Of a stretch of 64,000 nt of DNA, positions 22,616 through 32,914 are shown piece by piece; positions within the stretch are counted from its first letter, which is position 1; each line of letters starts with the position of its first letter. The translations under genes were made by a program, and so were the position numbers. The notes below the pieces were generated by a model. That model searched no databases, was not told the DNA's origin, and saw only the letters and a program-made list of their open reading frames with translations. Source of the DNA: Enterobacter pseudoroggenkampii. Lineage in GTDB: Bacteria; Pseudomonadota; Gammaproteobacteria; Enterobacterales; Enterobacteriaceae. The stretch spans positions 124,001 to 188,000 of the forward strand of contig NZ_JAPMLV010000003.1 of the NCBI RefSeq assembly GCF_026420145.1, given 5' to 3'.

Positions 22616-23257
22616 ATGAAATCGTATCAGCGCCAGTTTATTGAGTTTGCGCTCAACAAGCAGGTACTCAAGTTTGGCGAATTTACGCTGAAATCCGGGC
22701 GTAAGAGTCCCTATTTCTTCAACGCCGGGCTGTTTAATACCGGGCGCGATCTGGCATTGTTAGGCCGTTTCTATGCCGAAGCGCTGGTGGATTCCGGGAT
22801 TGATTTTGACCTGCTGTTTGGCCCGGCCTATAAAGGTATTCCGATTGCGACCACCACCGCGGTGGCGCTGGCTGAACACCATGACCGCGACGTGCCGTAC
22901 TGCTTTAACCGCAAAGAGGCTAAAACCCACGGTGAAGGCGGGAATCTGGTCGGCAGCGCGCTGCAGGGCCGCGTCATGCTGGTGGACGACGTGATCACCG
23001 CCGGTACGGCGATCCGCGAATCGATGGAGATTATTCAGGCCAACGGTGCGACGCTTGCTGGCGTGCTGATTTCTCTTGATCGTCAGGAGCGTGGTCGCGG
23101 GGAAATTTCCGCTATTCAGGAAGTCGAGCGCGATTACAGTTGCAAAGTGACGTCGATTATCACTCTGAAAGACCTGATTGCGTATCTGGAAGAGAAGCCT
23201 GAGATGGCGGACCATCTGGCAGCGGTACGTGCGTACCGGGAAGCGTTCGGGGTGTAG
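22616..23257 (+). CDS. pyrE: Orotate phosphoribosyltransferase
   Basis: PyrE makes orotidine 5'-phosphate from orotate and PRPP in pyrimidine synthesis. It has 213 residues starting at 22616 (MKSYQRQF), with AAGGAG eight bases upstream. The PRPP-binding signature [14 protein letters not shown] is intact, as is the flexible loop with [13 protein letters not shown]. The upstream frame through the attenuator is not coding. Expression is expected to follow UTP through the rph-coupled attenuator. Confidence 0.98.
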   Translation: MKSYQRQFIEFALNKQVLKFGEFTLKSGRKSPYFFNAGLFNTGRDLALLGRFYAEALVDSGIDFDLLFGPAYKGIPIATTTAVALAEHHDRDVPYCFNRKEAKTHGEGGNLVGSALQGRVMLVDDVITAGTAIRESMEIIQANGATLAGVLISLDRQERGRGEISAIQEVERDYSCKVTSIITLKDLIAYLEEKPEMADHLAAVRAYREAFGV

Positions 23258-23263
23258 TTAAAT

Positions 23264-23336
23264 TGCCCGGTGGCGCTACGCTTAACGGGCCTGCGCATTT
23301 CGTAGGCCCGATAAGGCGAAGCCGCCACCCGGCAAC
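23264..23336. repeat. REP/BIME-type palindromic repeat
   Basis: The two outer arms GCCCGGTGGCGCTACGC and GGCGAAGCCGCCACCCGGC, with an inner GGGCCTGCG / CGTAGGCCC pair, reproduce the classic enterobacterial BIME layout of two opposed REP units. It fills the whole gap between the converging pyrE and slmA genes and probably protects 3' ends or terminates. Confidence 0.8.
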
Positions 23337-23340
23337 GGTG

Positions 23341-23937
23341 TTACTGCAACTGAGCAGCTACTAACGGCCAGCGGGCGTCAAAATCGTCCGTTGGACAGTA
23401 TTTGAACTCGCTGCGCACAAAGCGAGAGAGCATCCCTTCACAAAACGCCAGAATCTGGCTTGCCAGCAGCGTTTCATCAATGCTGTAACCTTCGCCTTCG
23501 CGCATTTTCTTTTCGCGCAGTACCTGGCGCAGCTGAGCTTCAATGCGTTCGAAAAGCTGGTTAATGCGGCCCTGTAGTCTGTCCTGCTCAAACATCAGCG
23601 CGTGGCCGGTGAGGATACGAGTTAAGCCCGGATTGCGTTCACCGAAGCCCAGGATTAACAGCACAATCAGACGCAGACGCGCGGTGGTGTCTTTTTCGTC
23701 TTTCAGAATCAGGTTGATGCGCGTGATCAGGCTGTCTTCAATAAACTCGATCAGGCTGTCGAACATCCGGGTCTTGCTCGGAAAATGACGGTACAGCGCC
23801 GCCTCAGACACGCCCACAGAGGCGGCCAGTTTAGCGGTGGTGATGCGTTGACTGCCATCGCTGGATTCAAGCATCAGAGCCAGAGATTGAAGTATTTCTT
23901 CGCGACGATTCCTTTTCGCGGTTTGTTTTTCTGCCAT
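23341..23937 (-). CDS. slmA: Nucleoid occlusion factor SlmA (TetR family)
   Basis: SlmA binds specific chromosomal sites and blocks FtsZ ring assembly over the nucleoid. It has 198 residues, as in E. coli. The N-terminal TetR helix-turn-helix ([20 protein letters not shown], residues 33-52) is followed by the all-helical dimer/FtsZ-binding domain. The start at 23937 ([14 protein letters not shown]) matches the known N-terminus; the frame stays open 20 codons upstream. It lies in the conserved block between pyrE and dut. Confidence 0.97.
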   Translation of the reverse strand: MAEKQTAKRNRREEILQSLALMLESSDGSQRITTAKLAASVGVSEAALYRHFPSKTRMFDSLIEFIEDSLITRINLILKDEKDTTARLRLIVLLILGFGERNPGLTRILTGHALMFEQDRLQGRINQLFERIEAQLRQVLREKKMREGEGYSIDETLLASQILAFCEGMLSRFVRSEFKYCPTDDFDARWPLVAAQLQ

Positions 23938-23990
23938 GTTACAAAATACCCCTGAAAATAAGCACTTGCCAGGCTGGCATCCACACAGCG

Positions 23991-24012
23991 ACCGCAAACG
24001 GGCGTTTGCGGT
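23991..24012. repeat. Perfect inverted repeat downstream of dut
   Basis: A 10-bp perfect arm pair ACCGCAAACG / CGTTTGCGGT is separated by two bases and lies between dut and slmA. It has no strong U-run on the dut side. It could act as a weak terminator or as an mRNA 3' hairpin. Confidence 0.45.
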
Positions 24013-24057
24013 TTGTTATTGCATTATGACGCTGTGAGATACGTGTCTGTCGGGCCG

Positions 24058-24513
24058 TTATTTGCGCCCGGAATGGCCGAAGCCGCCTTCGCCGCGGTCG
24101 GTGGCGTCAAAGTCTGCCACCAGGTTAAATTCTGCCTGTACCACCGGTACAAAGACCATCTGTGCGATACGCTCACCCGGTTCAATGGTGAAGCTGTCCT
24201 GACCACGGTTCCAGACGGAGACCATCAGCTGACCCTGGTAGTCGGAGTCGATCAGGCCGACCAGGTTCCCCAGCACAACGCCGTGCTTATGGCCCAGACC
24301 AGAACGCGGCAGGATCACCGCCGCCAGCGACGGGTCAGCAATGTGAATGGCCAGGCCAGTTGGAACCAGGGTAGTGGCACCCGGAGCCAGTTCTACGGCG
24401 TCATCGAGACAGGCGCGCAGGTCAAGACCGGCAGAGCCGGAGGTGGCATAGGTTGGCAGCGGGAATTGCTCGCCAACACGCGGGTCCAGAATCTTAACGT
24501 CGATTTTTTTCAT
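24058..24513 (-). CDS. dut: dUTP diphosphatase
   Basis: This trimeric dUTPase hydrolyses dUTP to dUMP, keeping uracil out of DNA and feeding dTMP synthesis. It has 151 residues from [12 protein letters not shown] (152 if the preceding ATG is used). All five motifs are present: [37 protein letters not shown] and the C-terminal arm [11 protein letters not shown]. The start lies inside the 3' end of coaBC (about 20 bases overlap), so the two are translationally coupled, as in E. coli. Confidence 0.97.
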   Translation of the reverse strand: MKKIDVKILDPRVGEQFPLPTYATSGSAGLDLRACLDDAVELAPGATTLVPTGLAIHIADPSLAAVILPRSGLGHKHGVVLGNLVGLIDSDYQGQLMVSVWNRGQDSFTIEPGERIAQMVFVPVVQAEFNLVADFDATDRGEGGFGHSGRK

Positions 24514-25705
24514 CATAACGGGTAACGATCTCGTCGAGTAATTGTTGGCCCAGGAGTTCCTTGCGCTCAAGCGGTAAGACTTTATCTCCATCCTGCCAGA
24601 AAAGGTGCAGTGCGTTGCTGTCGCTGTTAAATCCTTGTGTGGCCAGCGATACGTCGTTCGCGCAAATCAAATCGAGGTTTTTGCGGGTACGTTTTTGCCG
24701 GGCATATTCTTCCACATTATTCGTTTCTGCGGCAAACCCAACAACGTATGGACGGTGGCTTTTTAGTGCGGCGACACCGGCAACAATGTCCGGGTTTTTT
24801 ACCATTTTTAGTGTTAATTCATCGCCTTGCTTTTTAATTTTAGCCTCGGCGATCGTCTCGGCACGATAGTCTGCGACGGCCGCACAGCCGATAAAAATCT
24901 GCTGGCTTTGCGCATGAGCCTGTACGGCGGCTTCCATCTCCAGCGCGGTAGTAACGTCAATTCGCTTCACAAACGCAGGGGTAGGCAGTGAGACCGGGCC
25001 GCTCACCAGCGTGACGTTCGCGCCACGCTTCGCAGCGGCGGCGGCAATCGCAAAGCCCATTTTACCGGAGCTGTGATTGGTGATGTAGCGCACCGGATCC
25101 AGCGGCTCGCGCGTGGGGCCCGCGGTAATCATGATGTTGAGATGTTGCAGATCGTTGACAGGCGAAAAATGGGCTGCGGCCATATCAACAATCGTCAGCG
25201 GGTCAAGCATGCGACCCGGGCCAACATCGCCGCAGGCCTGGCTGCCGCTGTCCGGACCCCAGATAAGCAGGCCGCGTGAGGCCAGCGTCTCCAGATTGTG
25301 CTGGGTGGCCGCGTTACGGTACATCTGCTGGTTCATGGCAGGAACGACGGCAACAGGGGCAGGCGTGGCCAGACAAATGGTAGAGACCAGATCGTTTGCC
25401 ATACCGGCCGCCACCCGGGCGATTAAATCAGCCGTGGCGGGGGCAAGGATAACCAGGTCAGCCCATTTACCCAGCTCAATATGGCCCATCGCGGCTTCGG
25501 CGGCCGGATCGAGCAGGCTGTCAGATACCGGGTATCCTGAAACGGCCTGCAGGCTCAGAGGAGTGATAAAGGCTTTACCGCCTTCGGTTATCGCGACCCG
25601 CACATCTGCCCCGCGCTCGCGCAGACGACGCACCAGCTCTGGCGCTTTGTAGGCAGCAATGCCGCCGCTCACGCCAAGAACGATTTTTTTACCGGCCAGG
25701 CTCAT
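24494..25705 (-). CDS. coaBC: Bifunctional phosphopantothenoylcysteine decarboxylase / PPC synthetase
   Basis: This fusion enzyme performs two consecutive steps of coenzyme A synthesis. The N-terminal CoaC flavoprotein part has [10 protein letters not shown], the substrate clamp PAMNQQMY and the catalytic Cys in GSQACGD. The C-terminal CoaB part has [16 protein letters not shown] and KMVKNPDIV. It has 403 residues, about three fewer than E. coli because of a short deletion near the KKQGDEL segment. A start at 25705 or at the ATG directly before it is equally possible. The gene is divergent from radC and overlaps dut. Confidence 0.97.
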   Translation of the reverse strand: MSLAGKKIVLGVSGGIAAYKAPELVRRLRERGADVRVAITEGGKAFITPLSLQAVSGYPVSDSLLDPAAEAAMGHIELGKWADLVILAPATADLIARVAAGMANDLVSTICLATPAPVAVVPAMNQQMYRNAATQHNLETLASRGLLIWGPDSGSQACGDVGPGRMLDPLTIVDMAAAHFSPVNDLQHLNIMITAGPTREPLDPVRYITNHSSGKMGFAIAAAAAKRGANVTLVSGPVSLPTPAFVKRIDVTTALEMEAAVQAHAQSQQIFIGCAAVADYRAETIAEAKIKKQGDELTLKMVKNPDIVAGVAALKSHRPYVVGFAAETNNVEEYARQKRTRKNLDLICANDVSLATQGFNSDSNALHLFWQDGDKVLPLERKELLGQQLLDEIVTRYDEKNRR

Positions 25706-25877
25706 CATGATTCTTTCCTGTTGGGTTTCACCAGAGAGCAGGCATTTTATCACAATCCCCAAAGCGGGGTGATTTTGTCCTTCGACCACTTTGCGAGGCG
25801 CTACGCAAGAACGCAACGTGGCCGTCGAGCGCCGGATTGGCGTGTGGCAGCATGCGGTTAAAAAAGGGAGAAAGAGC

Positions 25878-26546
25878 ATGGAAGAAGAGGATGAACAGCT
25901 GCTGCCGCGTGAAAAACTGCTGCGCTACGACGTCACCCTGTTAAAAGATGACGAACTGCTGGCGCTCTTTTTACGTACCGGAACGCCCGGCAAAACGGTA
26001 TTTACGCTGGCAAAAGAGCTGATAGCACGTTTCGGTTCGCTGTACAGTTTACTGACCGCCGATCTGGCGCAGTTTACGCACGTTGAGGGGATCGGCGTGG
26101 CGAAATATGCCCAGTTGCGGGCCATTGCCGAACTTGCCCGCCGTTTTTACAATGTCCGCATGGAGAAGGACGATCCGATCCTGACGCCCGCAATGACGCG
26201 CGAATTCCTGCAAAGCCAGTTAACCGATATTGAACGCGAGATCTTTATGGTGATCTTTGTTGATAACAGAAATCGGGTGCTGAAACATAGCTGTCTCTTT
26301 GCGGGCACGTTGAGCCACGTTGAGGTGCATCCGCGTGAAATTGTGCGGGAAGCGATAAAAGTGAATGCAGCGGGCGTGATCCTCGCGCATAATCACCCCT
26401 CTGGCTGTGCAGAACCGAGCAGAGCGGACAAAGAAATCACCGAACGCATTATCAAATGCTGTCAATTCATGGACATTCGTGTGCTGGACCATCTGATAAT
26501 TGGCCGCGGTGAGTACATTTCTTTCGCAGAACATGGCTGGATTTAG
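25878..26546 (+). CDS. radC: RadC family JAB-domain protein
   Basis: This protein of 222 residues has an N-terminal helix-hairpin-helix region ([19 protein letters not shown]) and a C-terminal JAB/MPN+ domain with the metal-binding set EVHPREI, HNHPSG and a downstream Asp. The fold suggests a metallo-isopeptidase, but no substrate is known and the old link to DNA repair is not supported. The start at 25878 ([13 protein letters not shown]) gives the same length as E. coli and follows AGGGAG. The N-terminal 60 residues are less conserved than the rest. Confidence 0.93.
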   Translation: MEEEDEQLLPREKLLRYDVTLLKDDELLALFLRTGTPGKTVFTLAKELIARFGSLYSLLTADLAQFTHVEGIGVAKYAQLRAIAELARRFYNVRMEKDDPILTPAMTREFLQSQLTDIEREIFMVIFVDNRNRVLKHSCLFAGTLSHVEVHPREIVREAIKVNAAGVILAHNHPSGCAEPSRADKEITERIIKCCQFMDIRVLDHLIIGRGEYISFAEHGWI

Positions 26547-26588
26547 GCTATTTCTCGCGATCCATCGGGATCTTTGTCTGTTCGGGAC

Positions 26589-26617
26589 TTGAGCACACCG
26601 CCGAGTCAGCGTATACT
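26589..26617 (+). promoter_or_regulatory. rpmB-rpmG promoter
   Basis: TTGAGC (26589-26594) and TATACT (26612-26617) are separated by exactly 17 bases, a strong sigma-70 arrangement. A leader of about 140 bases follows before rpmB. Nothing else was recognised in the leader. Confidence 0.75.
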
Positions 26618-26743
26618 ACGCCACCTTTGAGAATCTCGGGTTTGGCATTTGGGCCTGGCAATCGAGAGTTCACTTAGAACTATGCGATGACCGGGCTGTA
26701 AAGCCTGACGAGGCGCCGATACCCCATACGAAGCTCGAGCTAA

Positions 26744-27001
<258 letters not shown>

Positions 27002-27020
27002 GTACTTAAAGAGGAAATAA

Positions 27021-27191
<171 letters not shown>

Positions 27192-27213
27192 TTTTAGTCT
27201 CCTTGTATCGAAA

Positions 27214-27237
27214 AACCCCGCAACTGCGGGGTTTTTT
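27214..27237 (+). terminator. rpmBG Rho-independent terminator
   Basis: An 8-bp stem AACCCCGC / GCGGGGTT with a tetraloop and six T in a row lies 22 bases after the rpmG stop. mutM follows, so it may receive only read-through or have its own promoter. Confidence 0.92.
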
Positions 27238-27263
27238 GCATTCTGTATCTCAACGGAGGAACC

Positions 27264-28073
27264 ATGCCTGAATTACCTGAGGTAGAAACCAGCCGTCGCG
27301 GCATTGAGCCTCATCTGGTCGGCGCGACGATTCTTCACGCGGTTGTCCGTAACGGTCGTCTACGCTGGCCGGTGTCCGATGAGATCCATGCCCTGAGCGA
27401 TCAACCCGTCCTTAGCGTGCAGCGTCGCGCGAAATACCTGCTGCTGGAACTGCCCGACGGCTGGATCATTATCCACCTGGGGATGTCCGGGAGCCTGCGC
27501 ATCCTTACCGAAGAACTGCCTGCTGAAAAGCACGACCACGTCGATCTGGTGATGAGCAACGGCAAAGTGCTCCGCTACACTGACCCACGGCGCTTTGGCG
27601 CGTGGCTGTGGACGAAGGAGCTGGAAGGACATAACGTGCTGGCGCATCTGGGCCCGGAGCCGCTTTCAGACGCGTTTAACGCGGAATATCTTAAGGCGAA
27701 GTGCGCGAAGAAGAAAAGCCCGATTAAGCCCTGGCTAATGGATAACAAGCTGGTGGTCGGCGTGGGGAATATTTATGCCAGCGAATCGCTGTTTGCCGCC
27801 GGGATCCATCCCGATCGGCTGGCCTCTTCGCTGTCGGCGCAGGAGTGTGAGCTGCTGGTCCGGGTGATTAAAGCCGTATTACTTCGCTCGATTGAGCAGG
27901 GCGGGACAACGCTGAAGGACTTCCTGCAAAGTGACGGTAAGCCGGGCTATTTTGCCCAGGAGCTTCAGGTGTATGGCCGTAAGGGCGAACCGTGCAGAGT
28001 CTGCGGCACGCCAGTTATTGCCACGAAGCACGCCCAGCGCGCCACGTTCTACTGCCGTCAGTGCCAGAAGTAG
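27264..28073 (+). CDS. mutM: Formamidopyrimidine-DNA glycosylase (MutM/Fpg)
   Basis: This base-excision glycosylase/AP lyase removes 8-oxoguanine and formamidopyrimidines. It has 269 residues, as in E. coli. The catalytic N-terminus PELPEVET (Pro1 and Glu2 after Met removal) is intact. The helix-two-turn-helix DNA-binding part contains [10 protein letters not shown], and the C-terminal zinc finger has CRVCG and CRQCQ. The start follows GGAGGAACC. It is convergent with coaD, the stops being two bases apart. Confidence 0.98.
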   Translation: MPELPEVETSRRGIEPHLVGATILHAVVRNGRLRWPVSDEIHALSDQPVLSVQRRAKYLLLELPDGWIIIHLGMSGSLRILTEELPAEKHDHVDLVMSNGKVLRYTDPRRFGAWLWTKELEGHNVLAHLGPEPLSDAFNAEYLKAKCAKKKSPIKPWLMDNKLVVGVGNIYASESLFAAGIHPDRLASSLSAQECELLVRVIKAVLLRSIEQGGTTLKDFLQSDGKPGYFAQELQVYGRKGEPCRVCGTPVIATKHAQRATFYCRQCQK

Positions 28074-28075
28074 AG

Positions 28076-28558
<483 letters not shown>

Positions 28559-29329
28559 TCACGTTTTCTCTGAGTAGCCGCGGCAGAGCGCCCACAGCTC
28601 GGTGTATTTGTTGAAAGTATACTGGGCATTCACTACCGCGAGTAACCAGCCCTGCTTACCGTCCAGTACGCCGCCGCGCAGCAGCAGCGTTTTCAGGAAC
28701 GCGCCCAGCGTGTGGGTAAAGATACCCGTCAGCGAGGCCTTCTTGCCGCGTTGGTGACGCTCCTGCGCCCATGCGGTGGCATAGTTGAGCTGTTTACGCT
28801 GGAAGCTGGCGAAATCGCGGCAGGTCAGGTGCAGCAAATCGCCCGTCAGGGGGATCACCTGGGCGTTATCGCAGCTCAGGGATTCATGCACCAGATTATC
28901 GTTGTACTGATACCGCTCGCGCTCGTAGAGGCGCATCACGCGGTCAGGATACCAGCCGCTGTGGCGCATAAAACGGCCAAGGAAGTAGTTGCGGCGGGCA
29001 ATGCTGTATACGGCGCCAGGCTGGGGCGAGGAAAGTACCGCCTGAATGGCCTGCTGAAGTTCTGGCGTAATGCGCTCGTCAGTATCGAGCATCAGGACAT
29101 ACTCACCGGTGGCATACCCCTGCGCGCGCTGGCGCTGGATGCCATAGCCTTGCCAGTCAGCGTCGACAAAGACTTTTGCACCCGCTGCCCGGGCAACGTC
29201 CACCGTGTTGTCCGTACTTCCGGAGTCAAGAATGACTATCTCGTCAGCCCAGGCAACGGAGGCCAGGCAGTCCGGAAGCAGGTCGGCGGCGTTTTTGGCG
29301 ATCATCACGACCGACAGACGCGTTGACAT
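28559..29329 (-). CDS. waaE: LPS core glycosyltransferase WaaE (KdtX), GT2
   Basis: This family 2 glycosyltransferase of 256 residues is close to Klebsiella and Serratia WaaE, which adds the branching beta-1,4-glucose to heptose I of the inner core. GT2 features are [14 protein letters not shown], the [10 protein letters not shown] nucleotide site and the metal-binding LDTDERI. The start at 29329 (MSTRLSVV) overlaps the waaA stop by one base (TAATG), which implies coupled translation. E. coli K-12 lacks this gene between waaA and coaD. Confidence 0.88.
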   Translation of the reverse strand: MSTRLSVVMIAKNAADLLPDCLASVAWADEIVILDSGSTDNTVDVARAAGAKVFVDADWQGYGIQRQRAQGYATGEYVLMLDTDERITPELQQAIQAVLSSPQPGAVYSIARRNYFLGRFMRHSGWYPDRVMRLYERERYQYNDNLVHESLSCDNAQVIPLTGDLLHLTCRDFASFQRKQLNYATAWAQERHQRGKKASLTGIFTHTLGAFLKTLLLRGGVLDGKQGWLLAVVNAQYTFNKYTELWALCRGYSEKT

Positions 29330-30603
29330 TAATGGCTCCGCTGGGGCAGGTAAGGTTGCAGAAGCTGCAGCAGACGGGTCAGGGCGCCCTGGTTCTGGTG
29401 CAGCACTTCGACCGCATGGCGCCCGTACCACAGGCGATAATCTTCGTCAGTCAGAAGGGTCGATACCTCTTTGACTACTGAATCTGCATCGGTCACGGTA
29501 ATCAAACCATCGGCCTGCTGTAATTTCGCGCAGATATCTTTGAAGTTAAACGTGTGCGGCCCCATCAGCACCGGAATGGCGTGGGCTGCTGGCTCCAGCG
29601 GGTTATGTCCGCCACGCTCGACCAGGCTGCCACCGACAAACGCGAGGTCAGCAATGCCGTACAGCAGCATCAGTTCGCCCATTGTATCGCCAATCACCAC
29701 CTGGGTGCTGCCGGAAGGGATCTCACCGCTGCTGCGCAACGTGAAGCTGAAACCGCCTTTCTGCACCATTTCACGGGCATCTTTGAAACGCTCCGGATGG
29801 CGGGGCACGAGGATCAGCAGTAAATCAGGGAAGCTTTCCAGCAGCTTGCGGTGAGCCTGCAGGATGATCTCTTCTTCACCGTCATGGGTACTGGTCGCAA
29901 TCCAGACCTGACGACGCGGGGCCCACTGGCGACGCAGCGTGATCGCACGGGCAGCGAGCTCAGGGGTAACAGAAATATCGAACTTCAGGCTGCCCGTTAC
30001 CGCAAGCTGGTTGCGTTTGAGGCCCAGAGAGACAAAGCGTGCCGCATCTTCTTCATTCTGCGCGGCGATCAGCGTGATCTTGCTCAGCAGGCGGCGCATA
30101 AATTTACCCAGCTTGCCGTAGCCTTTCGCCGAGCGCTCTGACAGGCGCGCGTTGGCAATCACCAGCGGAATTTTGCGGGCATGCAGGGCGGAAATCATGT
30201 TCGGCCACAGTTCGGTTTCCATCACAATCACCAGCTTCGGGCGCACGGTGTTGAGGAAACGATTCATGGCGCAGGGCAGATCGTAAGGGAGATAGACGTG
30301 ATGGACGTCTTTGCCAAAAGCGGATAACGCGCGCTCCGAGCCGGTTGGCGTCATCGTCGTGACGGTAATTGGCAGCGACGGGTAGCGGTGACGCAGGGCG
30401 CGAACCAGCGGGATTGCCGCCAGCGTTTCACCGACAGAAACGGAATGCAGCAAAATACCGTCCGGAGCGACTTTATTGCGGCAGAAGCCATAGCGTTCAG
30501 CCCAGCGTTTACGATACGCAGGCGCTTTACGGCTACGAAGCAACAGCCTCAGCCACACCAGTGGCTGAATGATGTAGAGCAGAGCGGTATACAACAATTC
30601 CAA
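29329..30603 (-). CDS. waaA: Kdo transferase WaaA (TTG start)
   Basis: This inner-membrane-associated GT30 enzyme transfers two Kdo residues from CMP-Kdo to lipid IVA, an essential step of lipid A maturation. The core sequence [19 protein letters not shown] and the acceptor/donor motifs [16 protein letters not shown] are intact. No ATG fits: E. coli starts [11 protein letters not shown], but here the aligned residue before LELLYT is Arg, so a TTG at 30603 (CGGA seven bases upstream) giving 424 residues is the best start. Another TTG eleven codons further upstream (30636) is in frame. Confidence 0.93.
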   Translation of the reverse strand: MELLYTALLYIIQPLVWLRLLLRSRKAPAYRKRWAERYGFCRNKVAPDGILLHSVSVGETLAAIPLVRALRHRYPSLPITVTTMTPTGSERALSAFGKDVHHVYLPYDLPCAMNRFLNTVRPKLVIVMETELWPNMISALHARKIPLVIANARLSERSAKGYGKLGKFMRRLLSKITLIAAQNEEDAARFVSLGLKRNQLAVTGSLKFDISVTPELAARAITLRRQWAPRRQVWIATSTHDGEEEIILQAHRKLLESFPDLLLILVPRHPERFKDAREMVQKGGFSFTLRSSGEIPSGSTQVVIGDTMGELMLLYGIADLAFVGGSLVERGGHNPLEPAAHAIPVLMGPHTFNFKDICAKLQQADGLITVTDADSVVKEVSTLLTDEDYRLWYGRHAVEVLHQNQGALTRLLQLLQPYLPQRSH

Positions 30604-30669
30604 GCGATTATCCGTTTTTTTAGTTTCGGCGGGCAAATTCTAAGCATTTAAGCCAGGTAAAGCTATCTC

Positions 30670-31653
30670 TTATGCCAGATACCGTTTCAAACGGAAATAA
30701 CGGCGACCCAGCCGCCAGTGCTGGCGCAGTCCACGGGCATTTTTCCAGATGAGTGCCCAGATACCGCGGTCGAACAGTTCACGGATGATTTCGCGTTTTT
30801 TGCTGAGATCGCCGATGTTGTTAATAGCGTGCAGAATGCCCAGCCCCTCTTTTGCAATTTGCCACCTGCAGGCCGGCACCCGGCGCACGGCCTCCGGGTA
30901 GCGCTGGTTGATAACATCCAGCATTTCCAGGATTTTCATGTAGTGACGGGCGTTACGCATACGCGTGTCATCCGTTCCTGGCGTGTGCGAGACGGAGGCG
31001 GAATGAATCAGGTAGTCGTAGAACGTTTCGTCAGTGTACTGCACGCGTTTTGCAGTAAGCAGCACTTCAGTGGTCCACGGGATATCCTGATGACGCAGAC
31101 CATGCTCAAAGGTGAAACCCTGCTCTTTAATAAACGCGTGGCGATAAATATTCAGCCAGGTAACGTGCAGGAATTTACGCGACGCCAGCGCGCGCTGTAG
31201 CCACGTTGGGCCATCCAGCACGTCTGTAGATTGCAGTTTGTCGGACGGGAAGATTTTCTTCGACGGCCTGCCGTCATCGTAGATATACGTGCCGTTGCAG
31301 GTAGCCACATCGAGATTGTTATTTTTGGCCATTTCAAGCAGTCGCGGATACATGCCCGGATAAATGACATCGTCGATATCCGGGAACGCGACGTACTCGC
31401 CTGTCGCTTGCGCCAGACCCGTATTACGGGCCGCCGAGACGCCCTGGTTCGCCTGGTCAATGACCTTGTAGAACGGGAATTCTCCGGCGTACTGCGCAAT
31501 GATGGCCGAGGAGTTGTCGCTTGACCCGTCGTTCACAACGACCAGTTCCAGACTGTCCAGATGTTGAGCTTTGATACTGTCGAAAAATGCGCTGAGGAAT
31601 TTTTCACCGTTATAGACGGCGACTACAAGGCTCAATAAAGGTGTGTCGGACAT
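30670..31653 (-). CDS. Family 2 glycosyltransferase, LPS core
   Basis: This is a GT-A fold transferase of 327 residues. The N-terminal domain has LSLVVAVYNGEKFL and VVNDGSSDNS for the nucleotide sugar, DIDDV as the metal-binding DXD equivalent, and RHQDIPWTTE as the likely catalytic-base region. The C-terminal part is basic and may bind the membrane. The start at 31653 (MSDTPLLSL) has GGAG at correct distance. It lies in the LPS core cluster just upstream of waaA on the same strand, so it probably adds an outer-core sugar. I cannot name the sugar or link it to a specific waa/wab gene. Confidence 0.85.
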   Translation of the reverse strand: MSDTPLLSLVVAVYNGEKFLSAFFDSIKAQHLDSLELVVVNDGSSDNSSAIIAQYAGEFPFYKVIDQANQGVSAARNTGLAQATGEYVAFPDIDDVIYPGMYPRLLEMAKNNNLDVATCNGTYIYDDGRPSKKIFPSDKLQSTDVLDGPTWLQRALASRKFLHVTWLNIYRHAFIKEQGFTFEHGLRHQDIPWTTEVLLTAKRVQYTDETFYDYLIHSASVSHTPGTDDTRMRNARHYMKILEMLDVINQRYPEAVRRVPACRWQIAKEGLGILHAINNIGDLSKKREIIRELFDRGIWALIWKNARGLRQHWRLGRRYFRLKRYLA

Positions 31654-31810
31654 GCTTTCTCCGTTGTGTTCAGGGCAGGCCACCCAATATGGTGATACCA
31701 TTCGTGCTGTATTATATCTGGTGGATACTAAAAACATATGCCTGGAGGGACAAAGATCCTGCCAGGCGGCAAATTAGCGTCACGCGGACGAGATTCTTAA
31801 CAGGAAATGT

Positions 31811-32914
31811 ATGCATATTGTTCACACTGAAGCAGACGGTGGCAAAGGCGGACAGCCTCTGCGCATTATCAACGAATCGCTTGGGATGATTCAGCGTGGC
31901 CATCAGGTTACTCTCCTTTGTCCGGAAACCGCGCCGCTGCATGCGCTGGCGCGCAATGCCGGATTGACGGTTGTCACGATGCCGTTGAAGCGCAAGAACC
32001 TTAAAAATCTGCGGTTGCTGCGTCGCTGGCTGAAGGATAACCGTCAGTCGATTGACGTTATCAACAGTCACAACTCTGCCGATACATGGCTGGTGGCGCT
32101 GGCGAATCTGACGCTCGCCAACCCTGTGCCGCTGGTCCGCACCCGTCATGCGTCAGGCGTACCGCGCAACAACTGGACGACACGCTGGCTGTTCCGCACG
32201 GCCTGTGCGCATATCGTGACCACGGGGGAGGCGTTGCGTCATCAGGTGGCAAATATTGGCGTGCCGATGTCCCAGAGTACCTCGGTGCCAAGCGGTGTCG
32301 ATACTCAGCGTTTTCACCCCGGAGATAAGCACGAAGCCCGCGCGCATTGTGGCCTGTCCGGAGACGATTTCTGGCTGGGCGTGGTGTCGCATTTGCGCCC
32401 GAACAAAGGCCATAGCGTACTGTTGCGCGCCCTGGCGAAAATCGACAATCCACACATCAAGCTGGCGATTGTCGGCGAAGGCCCGCACAAGGCGACGCTG
32501 GAACAGGAAATCGCCGCGCTGGGATTACAGCAGCGCGTGGTCATGGCGGGACATCAACCCGATCCGGAACGCTGGTTTCCGGCCTTTGATATTGCGCTGA
32601 GTCCTTCGCACGATATGGAAGGTGTTCCACAGGGCGTACTGCAATCATTAGCCACCCGTATTGCAACTATTGCGACGGACGCCGGTGGAACGGGAGATGC
32701 GGTGATTAACGGGCAGACGGGCATTTTAATCGCGCAGCGCGACGAAAACGCATTGCACGATGCCATAATGAAACTCTATGACGACTCAGCCCTTCGCGAG
32801 ATGCTCGCGCAACAGGGGTATGACTATCTGAGTACACATTTTACCCGCGAATGTATGCTGGACGCGATGGAGAAGGTCTTCTCCGATGCGGCTCAGCGCA
32901 GCAGATCGCGATAA
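31811..32914 (+). CDS. Family 4 glycosyltransferase, LPS core (WabH-like?)
   Basis: This GT-B transferase of 367 residues has an N-terminal HTEADGGKGGQPLRI segment and a C-terminal GT4 domain with GVVSHLRPNKGH, LAIVGEGP and the donor-binding SPSHDMEGVPQGVLQS (the Glu of the EX7E motif). It is the only gene of the core cluster read on the plus strand. It is divergent from the GT2 gene, and its last 22 bases overlap the 3' end of the wabG-like gene. Klebsiella WabH (a GlcNAc transferase) belongs to the same family and locus, so that role is possible but not proven. Confidence 0.85.
   Translation: MHIVHTEADGGKGGQPLRIINESLGMIQRGHQVTLLCPETAPLHALARNAGLTVVTMPLKRKNLKNLRLLRRWLKDNRQSIDVINSHNSADTWLVALANLTLANPVPLVRTRHASGVPRNNWTTRWLFRTACAHIVTTGEALRHQVANIGVPMSQSTSVPSGVDTQRFHPGDKHEARAHCGLSGDDFWLGVVSHLRPNKGHSVLLRALAKIDNPHIKLAIVGEGPHKATLEQEIAALGLQQRVVMAGHQPDPERWFPAFDIALSPSHDMEGVPQGVLQSLATRIATIATDAGGTGDAVINGQTGILIAQRDENALHDAIMKLYDDSALREMLAQQGYDYLSTHFTRECMLDAMEKVFSDAAQRSRSR

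Noticed and set aside
23264..23336. Possible tRNA or sRNA fold in the pyrE-slmA gap
   Set aside because: The arms match the REP/BIME pattern; no tRNA features such as a T-loop or CCA context.
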